Shown one piece after another: positions 53,301 to 64,000 of a stretch of DNA of 64,000 nucleotides. The position numbers and the translations under genes were made by a program. The DNA is taken from assembly GCF_000208745.1 (NCBI RefSeq), contig NC_030854.1:1085539-1149538 (forward strand), read 5' to 3'. The notes beneath the pieces were generated by a model. It did not search any database and was not told the origin of the DNA. It saw nothing but the letters and a program-made list of their open reading frames with translations. The number at the start of each line of letters is the position of its first letter. Position 1 is the first letter of the stretch. The stretch is from Theobroma cacao (lineage: Eukaryota > Streptophyta > Magnoliopsida > Malvales > Malvaceae).

Positions 53301-54865
53301 AGGATTATAGTTCGCCACTAACAGAGTGGTAAAGACACTAACAAGTATGAAGTTGATTTCCTAGAATTTAACCCACAGTCAACAAGCAAAGCCAATTCTG
53401 GAGATAGGCAGTTAGCTACATCCTACATTGGTGGCTTTAACAACTGGATTCCATTACAGCTTTCCCTCATTTTCCAAAGTCAACAGAATTGTCAGTTAAA
53501 AGATACCGTATAAATTAAGTATATTCTATCGATTTTAAGAAACTATGAGAGAGAAAAAATGAAACTAAAAGTTAAAACCATGACCTAAGGCAACCAATTT
53601 CTTAATAAACACTAGACTACAAATTAAATAATTTAATGCAAGTAGCATCAATATGCCTTTGATTTAACCAAGCTTTAACATTGAGGGGCACCTAAATGTC
53701 AATCAAACTACTCCTCAAGTTATCAACTGTGCATACTGCCTGAAATTTTGAAATCCTATTTGCTTTTTAAAGCAAGATCATCCTCAAAGAGAAAAAAAAA
53801 AAAAAGGAAAGAGCCTGCTAATGATACACGGTGCTGTGGCTAGCAAACCAAAGGGATGGGTAGGGGGGGAGCGACAGTTATGAGACGGGGAAGAGCTACC
53901 CTTGGTCTTTAGCTCAAGACCCAATCAAAGCAAAAAAATAATTTTATGGCTGCCCTCAACCACATATTAAGCCTCAGGCTTTGATGGAAAAAAGGAAGGG
54001 TAAAAAACAAAGTACAAATTGACTGATCTAACAAAGAGCGCAAGATGTTCTTACTATTATTCAATTCAATTCAATTACAATGAATGCAATTTCAATTAAT
54101 TGCAGGAGAACTGTCAAATCAACTTCCAAAATTGCCTGCCCAATAACCCTTAACTACTTAACTGGCATATCCAAAAATAGGTTATCATATCAATAAAGGA
54201 AATATGATTAAGGGGACAACTCAAGAACATGAACCATTTTCCGAGAATTTACGAGTGAAGGTACATTACTCCAAGGTAACAAAAGCTTAAAATTGCGTAG
54301 CATCAGCCCATGCAAATAAACTATGAGCGAGGACATAAAATAGGAAGAACATAACCTTCAGACACAAGCACATCCAAGCACACACATTTCTATATAGATC
54401 AGACAAGGGTTAATGGCATGATTCCCAAGTTATATACAGTTGCCTCTTCAAGAAATATGTTGTATTAACCTATAAAGTGTTTGATAGAGTTGCAGTGTGT
54501 AAACTTGTAAAGCGTATTCATAAAGGTCAAATTGTTCTTCAAATTACTTGGCTAATTATGAGTGTGTATTGAGTACACAAAAAAGGTATACATCCCAGGG
54601 GGTGAATGAAAAAGTGATATATGAAAGGATAACAACTTCACAGGTTATACAAATTACCTAATTGTAAGGTATATTCAACACAGCAAGCAAGTAAGAGAAT
54701 GCTCTACAAAAGCTTACAAGCAATGATGAGCGTGGGTTATGACTTCTATGCCACAATCTACATACAATGGGGAATAAACGATACCCACATAATCGATAGC
54801 AAAAAGTCATGAGCACAATGAACTTACCCTTCAGCCATAATGATTATAAGGAGAGCACATTCATA
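50310..54865. other. large intergenic region between lectin and pTAC13 genes
   Basis: About 4.5 kb. The left 250 bp are the lectin promoter. 50,930-51,700 has balanced composition and could be transcribed non-coding sequence, including a short foldback at 51,560-51,606. 51,780-52,100 is AT-rich. The remainder is unique with no domain-bearing frame. The last 500 bp are probably pTAC13 3' sequence. Confidence 0.45.
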
Positions 54866-56822
54866 TCACTTTGTTTCTAGGACAATATCCTTGACATCTA
54901 GCTCTACTAAGCTTTCTTTCCCAAATAGTGTAAATCCCACTGTTGCCTGCAAGAAAACATGTTTTCATTTCAAAAAGTGATTCTAATTAGATAATTACAT
55001 ATGTATCCACAATCATTTCCGGAAAGGACCTTTTAAATTATTTAAGGCTTTCCAAATCTTTTCAAATAGCATTCAAGAACACTAGCCTGTGTAGTACTGA
55101 GTAACTTTACTTGTTCAACCATATGAATGTCATACCTTTCCAGTTTTCCGGTTCAGTTTCTCAAGGCTGCCCAAAAATTCTGCAAAAGTCCCAGATACAA
55201 CTCGAACCATCGAACCTGGGACTAGTTTAGAACTCTTTGCTCTATTTGCTACAGTATCATATCGCTTTCTAGACTGTCGTTTTGGCTTAGAATCCAAAAT
55301 GGATGTTGTAACACCATTGGAATCTAAATTATATTCTACATTCAGCTTATCAGCTGTGAGGGTTTTTTCTCCTTCCTGTTCTTCTTGAAATGCTTGATCA
55401 GCTTTTTCTTGCTCTTCTTTGGCCTGTTTGAAGATAGCCTCCATGTCATCATCAGACACTGGCCTAGGTTTATTTATTTGTCTTTTTCTGCAAACCATGT
55501 AGGTAGACTTAGCTATACTAACTGAAAACTGAAAAGCACAGGATATTCAATCAAATGCTAAGCTTTTGTATCCCTAAGTTTCTTTGATCAGGTCTTACTG
55601 CACTGTCTAATTTGAACCAAAAGGATTATATTTAGACTATCTTTTTAAAGTTTCTTCAGAAATCCTATATGGTTGTGTAAACTAAAATATAAGTTGATAA
55701 TAAGATGTTGCCATCTTCATTCTACGCAATCATACATAACAATTTAACTCGCGATTCAAACATACAGTTCTAGCAAATTTAGCAATTTTCAACAAGGACA
55801 ACAAGTAACACTCACGTATTTCCGACCTTGGAACCAACAAAACCTCCAACTCCATCGCACTCTCTTATGAAGTCATGAATCTCTTTGTTCAATACACATT
55901 TTAAGAAAACACAACCTGGAAATAAGGGCTTCGGTTTAATTGATATCGAACCGTTTTTTAATCTCTTCTTCTCCTGAACAGCTGGAGTATACATCTGAAG
56001 ACAAAAGAAACTAATCAATGCAAGTATACTATATAAGTATCAATTTCTTATCCAAAACTAGTCTTCTATCTTAAAACAATAACACCTTAAATATCTTTGT
56101 ACGTATAAGGAAGTTAAACGGGGAGCGTGCTTCTAAAATTGGCTCCCAAGGCTCTGCAAAAGGGTAACAATGGCTAGACCAAGTCCAAGCTTATATTGTT
56201 GTGTCATGGCCCGTTAGGAACATTTAGCACAAACAAACATTTGAGATGAATCATTAATATTGTTCTCTCAATTTCTATTCAGTTAAATCCTCAAGTGAAT
56301 CCCAATATAAACTTAAAGTGCTACGCATAACCAAAACAATGCATCGTATATTTCAACAGTCGAAAAACAAAAGAAGCAACAAACAAACTACAATTTGTTT
56401 ACCTTAAATTCGATGTCGGGGAAGTTCCTAGCGAGTGACCGAGCCACGACTTCCGCTGTCTCGAGACCTCTAATCCGGGCGACTCGAACCACCCACCATT
56501 GAGGACCCAAGTGAGCCAAGTTGTCAAGATTGAGTTCCTCGGTCCAAGAAGTGTATCTCTTCTTGGGTTTTTTTATGAGTCTCTCCTCAACTTCTTCTCT
56601 CCAACTATACCCTGCTTTGCTCTCTCTTCTTTCGTTCCTCAGTTGCCTTCTCTCCCTCGCTGATAACTGCTGCTGACGCTGTTGGGTGTCAGTCGAATCA
56701 ATAGAGGCAGAAATTGGCGGGAGTTGAGGGGCGTGTTTGGTTGATGGAATTCTGTGAGAAAGTGAGTGGAAAGACAGTGGAGAAAGATAGCAAGGACTCC
56801 ATAGAAGAAGCCCCTGCTTCAT
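54866..56822 (-). CDS. PTAC13: plastid NusG-like KOW-domain protein (pTAC13)
   Basis: NusG/Spt5-like protein of the plastid transcriptionally active chromosome. Four exons, 56822-56403, 55994-55816, 55487-55136 and 54946-54866 (420+179+352+81 nt), give 343 residues. The first 40 residues are serine/proline-rich, a probable chloroplast transit peptide. The NGN domain follows (QWWVVRVARIRGLETAEVVA, then MYTPAVQEKK and FPGCVFLKCVLN). A charged linker with EEQEKADQAFQEEQEGE follows. The KOW motif is at the C-terminus (KLVPGSMVRVVSGTFAEF to FGKESLVELDVKDIVLETK). By homology it should act in plastid transcription elongation, the same compartment as FLN1 elsewhere in this window. Confidence 0.93.
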
Positions 56823-57330
56823 TTTTTTTCTCCCTTTTGATTATTTCTTCGAGCTCCGGAGATAGAGCGGACGTTGGTGTTCCTTCGATAGCGTTGAGAG
56901 CAGATTAACGATCGATGCGTTCGTTGTTATGGCCTTCGTAATGGGCCGGCATGGCCCAATTGCTTTTTCCCTTTTTATATTTATTTATTTGAAATTCTCT
57001 ATTTTTCAAAATAATAATATTAAGAAAATGAAAATGATTATCTTATTGTAGACATTCAATACCAATACATTATATATAGTAATTGAATATTAGTAACCAT
57101 ATTGAAGGATTAATGAAAATTTACCAATAATTTTTTTTAATTACATTATTACTTTGATATGATGAAAAACAAAATATTCTCAAATATGAATTAAATTACA
57201 TATTATTTTATCATAAAATCATTAAAAGTAATGAAGTAATCTTGCACTATGATTTTTTTCTTCTCATAATCTCCTCTTAATTTTTTTCTTGAAAAATAAT
57301 TTATGATTCAAAAAATTAGACATGTTGTAA
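56823..57330. other. pTAC13 promoter and AT-rich flank
   Basis: About 100 bp of promoter-like sequence, then low-complexity A/T with no coding potential. Confidence 0.5.
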
Positions 57331-57334
57331 CGAC

Positions 57335-57690
57335 CAAAGTCCAAATACTAGCTCAGCAGCTTTTCGAATCTAAACCACATGGCATTTAAAAGCTTAAGTT
57401 CAAGTTGCTAGTAGTGATGAACTTTTATTGTTATATAAGTTTTAATAATCACATTTTACATCAGATGTAGGATGTTAGGTATCACAATCTCACCCACTCA
57501 AATCCTTGATGTCCTCGTCAATACCACACATTACATCCACAATTCAAGTCCAATCATTGGCCCAACAGCCTTTCGAACCTAAATTATATAGAGCTCAAAA
57601 ACTTAAATTCAAGTTGCTGGTTGTAGTGGACTTAAATTGTTATATAAGCCTTAACAATCACATTCACATCAAAAATATTAGGTATCAAAC
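57335..57690. repeat. direct duplication, about 200 bp offset
   Basis: The segment at 57,340-57,480 ('caaagtccaaat..agcttttcgaatctaaa..ttcaagttgct..ttgttatataag..aatcacatt') recurs at 57,541-57,680 ('caagtccaatc..agcctttcgaacctaaa..ttcaagttgct..ttgttatataag..aatcacatt'). The intervening 'aatctcacccactcaaatccttgatgtcctcgtc'-type text resembles LTR-derived repeat sequence seen in many plant genomes (recalled impression only). Confidence 0.7.
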
Positions 57691-57819
57691 ACATATTACT
57701 TTAATCACGTATAAAAATATTTACATAAATGTAAATACGCTTTTTAAAGATATTTGTATACCTAATATAAGTATATATAAACATTTACTTATTATTTTAC
57801 AATAAAATAATAAATAAAT

Positions 57820-58490
57820 GAGGTTATTAACTATAAGGTGATGTGGAAATAACTTGCCACATCTCAACCAATAATCTCCTTCAAAACAAATTTTTATATA
57901 TAGTATAGATACGACATATAGATTAACTACAATATGAATTAAATAACAATGAGCAAGGTTATTAACTATTAAGAGATGAGTAAATCACTTGTCACATGTC
58001 AATCTATAATCTCCTTTGACTAGAAGGAGGTGAGTAAATGGCTTGATCGTAACATGTCAATCGACAATCTTCCATTGAAACAAATTTTATATATAGTATA
58101 AATATAAATTAAGTATAATAAGTGAGATTTTTAACTATTAATAAACGAGAAAATGATTCGTTACGTGTCAACTGATAATCTCCATTTGAAACAATTTTTA
58201 TATATGGTATAGATATAAATTAAGTGTAAATGAACAAGATTATTAACTATTAAAAGAAGAGAAAATAACTCGTTACATATCAATCGATAATCTCTCTTCA
58301 AAACAATTTTATACATAATATAAAAATGAGATACGAATTAAACAAAATATGAATTAAATAATAAATGAGTGAAGTTATAAATTATTAGAGAACAAGTAAA
58401 TAACTCGTCACATGTCGCACGATAATCTTCTTTTAAAACAATTTTTATAATAGTATAAATATGAATTAAGTATAATATGAAATTTAACGT
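57820..58490. repeat. degenerate tandem array, unit about 112-135 bp
   Basis: The motif 'ttattaactatta' occurs near 57,824, 57,959, 58,129, 58,241 and 58,374. It is each time followed by 'gagtaaat..act(t/c)gt(c/t)acatgtcaat..ataatctcc' and 'aaacaatttttatata(t)agtata'. There are five to six diverged copies, with a partial extra copy at 58,020-58,080 explaining one 170 bp spacing. Confidence 0.75.
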
Positions 58491-58931
58491 AATTACATAA
58501 AAAAAGCACTAGATTACTCATCTTGATTAAAAATAAATAGAATTGGAAAGAAAATTCCAATGATTTGTAATTACATATATATATTTTTTATATTTTAACC
58601 ACGCTGTTCGGGCAGTAATTTTGCTCCTTCGAATCGCAGTAAAAAAATTGGTTGTTACGTTTTACCGCTAGTGAAATGCCATTTTCCCGGGAAACTGAAA
58701 TCTGAAACCGCTCCAGGTCAATAAAAGAGAAAAATATTTTCCACCAATATTTTCAAATTCTCCCGCGTTTTCGTTTCCCGTCAAAACCCCCCACTTTCCT
58801 TCAGACATGGCGCCATCTCCCGCTTTCCCTCCCTTCACCCAAATCTCTCTTTTATCCAATCTCAGATCCCCTCACCGCTCTTGTCTACTTCTCTTCTTCG
58901 TCTCTGTTGCTTTTTCATTTCTCGCAAGACA

Positions 58932-61362
58932 ATGGGGAAGCAAGGCAGATCCAAGGCGAAGCCCGAGAATCTCGGCAAAGGGAAAGTCACTCCAGTCCAA
59001 GTCGCATTCATCGTGGACCGTTACCTTTCCGATAATAACTACCCCGGAACCCGTTCCGTTTTCAGGAACGAAGCTTCTGCTCTCATCTCCAAGTCCCCCG
59101 TTCGAGAGGCGCCGAAGAGTTTGTTGAGTTTAGGGGCGATGCTAGACGAGTACATTTGTTTGAAAGAGCAGAAAGTGATGTTGGAGCAGGAAAAGGCTCG
59201 TTTGGAGCAAGAAAAATGCAGGGTTCAGACCCTTTTGCAGGGAATGCAAAGTGTAATGAACGCTTACAATGCAAGTGCGACCGCATCCGTGCCTGTGATC
59301 CCTCATGCTACTGCAACAAAATCGGTAGCAGTGGTTCCTCAATCAGATCCATGCGCCGGATCTCCTTCAGGTAACAAATCTTGAGCTCTGGGTGGTTAAT
59401 AAAATTGGTCAGTTTTTATTTGAGGTAGATGTTACTACCTTTACATTAGGTTTTGAGGTACAATTGGAGATTGAAATGAAGATGGAGCTAGGTTTCATTT
59501 AAGTTTGCTACTCCAGGTTCTCAATTTATCAAAGTTTTTAGATGTATGTAGAATTAGTATGATACTAGTATGTTCTGAATGTTTTGTTTAGCTGGGCTAA
59601 ATGGATTTTTTGGTGGTTAATGGCAATATGTTTTTGGTAAGGTTTTTAAGCGCAAATTGGTATCATTAGGCTTTAGAGTAGTATTGGGAGATGTCTGATT
59701 TGTTGTATTTCTATTTGACGGTAAGTTCATGATCATAAATTTAAACCATGGTATCTGATCAAAGGGTTTTTGTAATATTTTATGACTCATCGTTAAGATT
59801 GATATGCATACTTGATGTGTCTTCTTTACAAAGCAATTCTTGTATTATTTTTCTTGGTGCTCTAGCTTTAGGCCCTCCTGTGTATGGGACACCAACTGTT
59901 ATTCCAGTATCTGGTCCTTCTAATTCCAGAATGGAGCATGATAACTACTCTTCGCCAGTTACAAGTCAGCCAATAACAAGAAAGAAAAGGAGCTCGGAGG
60001 CTGTCACAGAAGCCCCAGCAGCAGAAAAGAAAACTCGTAGTAAATTAACTTCTAGGAAGTTGACAACCCAAGGTAGATTTTCTTCGTTCTTATGCACATC
60101 ATTTCATGCCTTGGTACAGCCGTAACATCCATGATATGTTGGGTGCAGGAACAGAAAAGCTTCCAGAATCTGAGAATGTAATGAATAGTCAAGTAGCTGC
60201 TCAGCTAATTCCTGCAAATCAATCATCACCACCCAATAGCACATCCAATACTTCGACAATGCATGTATCTAGAGTTGCAAAGTGTTTGTTCAATCGGCCA
60301 CATCTGTCCCCTCCAACCAATTCATCAGGTCCTAAGACACCCCCACAAGCAGTTTCCCCTCAGAGTGATAAATCAATGACTCCACTGGGTGTATCTTCTA
60401 CTGCTAATGGCAGCCACAACAATACTCCTCAAGAGATCACTCCTACCAACTGCACTATAATTTCAACCGAGAGAGTTACTGTTAGTCCCTTAAAACAAAT
60501 GACATGTTACACCATTGAGAGGAACCGTTGCATTTCTTCTTGTTCACCAGTTAGGACAAGCTTGAAGAGGCTTGGCAAGAGGGATCATGTAAAAGGCCGG
60601 CTGGATTTTGATGGTTCTGATGCAGCAGTGAATGTGGACAAACCAGTAACCAATGAGACTTCAACATCTGAGTCTGAAATAGATGCAGATATCTTTGACC
60701 TGGATTTGCCTAGTTTAGATGCTTTTGGAGCCAATTTCTCCTTCTCTGAACTGTTAGTGGATCTTGATCTTGAATGTGAAGGAATTGGCTATCCTTGCCA
60801 ACCAACATTGGGTCCTTCTGCAGATGCTCTTTCAGGGTATTGGTGCTACTTCATTCTTATTGCATATTCTATTGACCATAATTTATCCACTTGTTTCTTT
60901 ACTACTTTCAGTTTAGTTATTATTATGTGACGTTTTATTCTGTCATTCTGTGCATTCTGTACAGGTCATCTCATGAATCGGGGGATGGCAACCTGGGGGC
61001 CCCTCAAGTCATGTCAGAGTTTTCATCTACTATCACAAAAGTGTTTTCAGAGAAAGACATGAATGCACAAGGTAATAAAGCTTATTGCTGCATAATCTGA
61101 ATGCATCCAAATCGCAATATATGTGTATACTTAAATGTGCGTATGCTATGGTTGCAGGTCCCGACAGCGTGACTTCAGTGAAGTCTATAACAAAATGCGT
61201 AAAAATATTAAGCCCTGGTAATACTCCACATACTTCCACCGCCATCATTTTGAGATTTATTATATGGCTTTGCTCAGGTTTCTCTTTTTTTTTTTTTTTG
61301 AAATTGCAGCAAAAGGTCGAAGGAGTTCTTCAGAGCAACAAAATTGTTCTTCTAAGAACTGA
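58932..61362 (+). CDS. uncharacterised LisH-like/coiled-coil protein, serine-threonine-rich
   Basis: Six exons: 58932-59370, 59866-60072, 60149-60836, 60965-61071, 61158-61217 and 61310-61362. They total 1554 nt and 517 residues. The start MGKQGRSKAKPENLGKGK follows a GC-rich leader; an upstream ATG at 58,807 is in a different frame. Residues about 20-50 (FIVDRYLSDNNYPGTRSVF) fit a LisH dimerisation motif. Residues 70-110 form a charged coiled coil (LKEQKVMLEQEKARLEQEK). The remainder is Ser/Thr/Pro-rich with basic patches (TRKKRSSE, EKKTRSKLTSRK) and an acidic leucine-rich stretch (DADIFDLDLPSLDAF). This suggests a nuclear scaffold or co-regulator, but I recognise no named family and assign no function. 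Confidence 0.85.
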
Positions 61363-61827
61363 CTGGTTTTATCATCAAGATGACCCTTTGGCTGACATGT
61401 CCCAGTGCAGCACTCACTGGAAGCAAAGTTTAACAACACAATATTGTTTTAATTAACAATTTCTAAAACCTTTTTGGGGTTTTAACATGGCACAAAACTA
61501 ATTTCTTTGTAAGGGTCAAGTTATGTTTGAGATGATCCACCATTAATGTGCCCTTGCTCTACATAAGAAATGGTTAACTGAATTCAGTGTTTTCTAAATT
61601 AATCATCTAGGCTGCCTGTGGAGGCTGCTGTTAGCAGTTTGATTGTGTAACATCATAATTCTTTAATTGAAGATTATTTTCTCTTGCATATCATCATTTT
61701 ATGCTTGGAAAAATGCTCATAACAAGGAACAGAGTTGGAAAGTTATACATCAGGACACAAGCCAAGTACTTCTGTAATTTCTCAACTTCTGGGCTTCCAA
61801 TGAAAACAGGTGAACGCTGGTGTACCT
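61363..61827. other. 3' flank of the LisH gene up to the retrotransposon
   Basis: Probable 3' untranslated sequence (to about 61,720) ending at the LTR boundary at 61,828. The five bases before the LTR (tacct) are the candidate target duplication, but the other end lies outside the window. Confidence 0.5.
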
Positions 61828-62208
61828 TGTTGGAAAAACTCAAGAAAACTAGAGAAAGAAACTGAATAAAGAAGAGAAAACAAGTGGAAAACTAATTCAC
61901 ATGTTTTATTTTCAGCTCTATTAGAGCTTTTATACTAGATTACAATTAACAAAATTGAACTTAAAAGGATCAGTTTTTGTAAAGAAACTTGAAATAGATT
62001 TTTATCAAGATTCACAACTACTAACTACATCAAATTTTAGAAGTAGTAAAGTAGTATTGATAAAATGATATGAGAATTTGAGTTTTAGCTAATACATTTA
62101 AACGACTCATGAACAATTGTTTCATTAACATTGATAACATCAAAACAACACAAACATTTACGTTTTACTACTAACCAATACAGTTACAATTTAACAAAGT
62201 TTTTAACA
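61828..62208 (-). repeat. copia-type LTR, complete, minus orientation (381 bp)
   Basis: Bounded by TGTTGG (61828) and TTAACA (62208), so on the minus strand it begins TGTTAA and ends CCAACA, the canonical TG...CA ends. It is the reverse complement of the LTR at 63,064-63,410 over nearly its full length. The 30 bp to its right continue the homology into the last codons of pol (minus reading TTGAAAAATGCTTG), confirming it as a 3' LTR. Confidence 0.85.
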
Positions 62209-62237
62209 CTTCTGTTAGCCTAGGTTTCAAGCATTTT

Positions 62238-63045
62238 TCAATATGGACCTGTTGAAGAAATTCAGTATGTACTCATGCAAAGTTGTAGATCTGACATTAA
62301 ATACTGGAAACAAGTTAAACAAGGAGGATGACTCAGGGAAAGCTGATGGAATGTTGTATAAAAGCATGGTAAGCTCTCTGTTGTACCTGTCAACTACTAG
62401 ACTTGATCTTATGTTTGCTACAAATCTGCTTTCCAGGTTCATGCAAAATCCATCTGTTTGTCACTTTACTGTTGCTAAAAGTGTTCTCAGGTACATTAAA
62501 GGTATTGTAGAATTTGGCTTACACTACATGAAGGATGAAAGAGTGAGTTAATAGGCTATAGTGACAATGATTGGGCAGGGTCTATTGATGACTCAAAAAG
62601 CACTAATGGGTTTTGGTTCTCTTTTGGCAATGCTTTGTTCTGTTGGAATACCAAGAAACAAGATATTGTGGCTCAATCTTTCACTAAAGCTGCATATAAA
62701 GCCACAACAGCAGTTGTTAATCAAGTTATATGGTTGAGGAAATTGTTAATTGACTTAGGGTTCAAGCAAGAAAAAGCAACTCAGATTAATGTAGATAATC
62801 AATCTGCCATAGCTATTGCAAGAAATCCAGTACAACATGGCAAGACAAAACACATAAGGGTCAAATATCATGCCTTTAGAGAATCTGTCAAAGAAGGTGA
62901 AATTCAATTGGCTAACTGCCCTATTGATATGCAGCTTGCATACATCTTTACAAAAGGCTTGACAATAGATAAATTCGAGCTTATGAGAAGGAGGTTAGGA
63001 GTTCAGCAGGTGTTCAAGCAAGGGGATATGTTGAAAAATGCTTGA
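62238..63045 (+). pseudogene. copia pol fragment: end of reverse transcriptase region and RNase H
   Basis: Plus-strand remnant of a Ty1/copia polyprotein. The first part (to about 62,550) carries the connection-region signature LYLSTTRLDLMFATNLLSRFM. A one-base frame change near 62,550 then leads into the RNase H domain (GYSDNDWAGS, DNQSAIAIARNPVQHGKTKHI) and the normal C-terminus. The reverse-transcriptase core with its catalytic aspartates is absent. At the usual TEAEY position the text reads FTKAAYKA, so one acidic RNase H residue is replaced. Not functional; described as a broken retroelement gene. Confidence 0.88.
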
Positions 63046-63063
63046 AACCTGGGCTGACAGAAG

Positions 63064-63410
63064 TGTTAAAGACTTTGTTAAATTGTAACTGTGTTGGTTG
63101 GTAGTAAAACGTAAATGTTTGTGTCGTTTTGATGTTGTCAGTGTTAATAAAACGATTGTTCATGAGTCGTTTAAGTGTATTAGCTGAAACTCAAGTTCTC
63201 AAGTCGTTTTATCAATACTGCTTCACTGCTTCAAGAATCCAATGTAGTTGGTAGTTGTGAATCTTGGTAAAAATCTGTTTCAAGTTTCTTTACAAAAATC
63301 GATCCTTTTGGGTTTAGTTTTGTTAATTGTAATCTAGTATAAAAGCTCTAACAGAGCTGAAAATAAAGCATGTGAGTTAATTTTTCACTTGTTTTCTCTT
63401 CTTTATTCAG
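63064..63410 (+). repeat. copia-type LTR, plus orientation, truncated by 34 bp
   Basis: Begins TGTTAAAG 19 bases after the pol stop codon, so it is the 3' LTR of the plus-strand fragment. It matches the minus-oriented LTR at 61,828-62,208 in inverted orientation. It breaks off after 'ctttattcag' at 63,410; the missing terminal 34 bp equal the length difference from the intact 381-bp LTR. Confidence 0.85.
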
Positions 63411-63869
63411 GTCTTCTCCTAACAACCTTAGTTGGTTTACAATTTTCATAACCTTGTCAGTATACTCTTTAACACTCTCATCATCTTTCATTTTTAACAC
63501 CTCAAATTCTCTCAACAAATTCAATATCTGAATTTGCCTAGTTTGTTCACTACCCTGAAATTCTTTCCTAAATTTATCCCAAACTTTCTTAAGACTATCA
63601 AAAGTCATTATTCTTGTAAAGATTGAATCAGAAACAGCAGAGTGAAAACAAAAAAGTATTTTGTACCTCTTTGCTATATCTTTACTATGCTGCTTAATTT
63701 GAGCCAAGGTTGGATTTGCATGTCTTTGAACCGGTGGATCTCTCCCAATTTCAATTACTTTCCACAAATCAAACGCTCCGAGAAATGCTTTCATCTTGAC
63801 TGCCCAAATTGGGTAATTTTCTCCAGAGAAGATCGGTGGTGCCGATGCATTGTAACTGGATGAAGCCAT
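63411..63869 (-). pseudogene. copia gag fragment, minus orientation, 3'-truncated
   Basis: ATG at 63869 opens a Ty1/copia gag of the DUF4219/UBN2 type. Markers are FSGENYPIWAVKMKAFL near the start, KKVWDKFRKEFQGSEQ in the middle and LNLLREFEVLKMKDDESVKEY. Identity as gag ends near LRLLGEDL at the junction at 63,410; the last codons before the stop (to 63,348) are LTR sequence read through. The zinc knuckle, protease and integrase expected downstream are missing. It lies in opposite orientation to the pol fragment next to it. Confidence 0.87.
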
Positions 63870-63939
63870 GACTCAATCAATACAAACAAGAACAATGACC
63901 AATAGAAGAAAAAACAGAGTCTTGAGGTCCCTTAAGAAC

Positions 63940-63961
63940 TAAAATGTTCTGATACTAATTT
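63940..63961 (-). other. degraded primer binding site (initiator tRNA-Met type)
   Basis: Immediately inside the right LTR edge, the minus strand reads AAATTAGTATCAGAAC, two mismatches from the usual TGGTATCAGAGC site complementary to the 3' end of initiator tRNA-Met. This fixes the right-hand LTR as the 5' LTR of a minus-oriented element. Confidence 0.65.
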
Positions 63962-64000
63962 TGTTGGAAAAACTCAAGAAAACCAAAGAAAGAAACTAAA
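63962..64000 (-). repeat. start of a further LTR, cut by window edge
   Basis: TGTTGGAAAAACTCAAGAAA matches the left end of the LTR at 61,828 in the same orientation. Only 39 bp are in the window; this should be the 5' LTR of the minus-oriented element. Confidence 0.8.

Noticed and set aside
58807..59127. ATG upstream of the LisH gene opening a 106-codon frame
   Set aside because: It is in another frame, overlaps the LisH coding exon and has no recognisable domain; at most an upstream frame in the leader.

Overview
This 64 kb window is nuclear DNA from a flowering plant, almost certainly a eudicot. It has spliced genes with GT-AG introns, plant-specific families (plastid FLN1 and pTAC13, a legume-type lectin, a plant uncoupling protein), AT-rich intergenic DNA and Ty1/copia debris. 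I could not fix the species. There is one ambiguous base (n) near 28,913.

I reconstructed fourteen protein-coding genes exon by exon; in every one the exon lengths sum to an uninterrupted reading frame of about the expected family length. From left to right: ribosomal protein eL21 (-), HAKAI-type E3 ligase (-), mitochondrial uncoupling protein (-), nucleotide-sugar/phosphate translocator-like protein (-), tRNA-Lys(CTT) (+), neutral ceramidase (-), ribosomal protein eL33/L35a (-), SSUH2/DnaJ-zinc-finger-like protein (+), O-fucosyltransferase-family protein (+), plastid fructokinase-like FLN1 (-), Yos1/IER3IP1-like protein (+), SOUL heme-binding protein (-), beta-tubulin (+), kinase-less L-type lectin membrane protein (-), NusG-like pTAC13 (-) and an uncharacterised LisH/coiled-coil protein (+).

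The middle of the window (about 7.5-43.7 kb) appears colinear with two Arabidopsis segments. Ceramidase, SSUH2-like, O-FucT, Yos1 and SOUL correspond in reversed order to At2g38010-At2g37970, and FLN1 with the uncoupling protein corresponds to At3g54090-At3g54110. The window may therefore preserve a less fractionated ancestral gene order. This rests on recalled locus numbers and needs checking. The genes do not form a pathway; they are mostly housekeeping, organelle and secretory functions side by side.

The non-genic DNA contains a tandem array of about 250 bp units at the left edge, a candidate 1.2 kb TIR element (28.4-29.6 kb), a frameshifted DUF674 relic (21 kb), smaller tandem duplications, and at the right edge a rearranged copia-type retrotransposon. 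In that element a pol-plus-LTR segment lies inverted between the element's own gag and its other LTR. I found no clearly new biological system. The best leads are the inverted retroelement, the LisH/coiled-coil gene of unknown role and the mosaic synteny.
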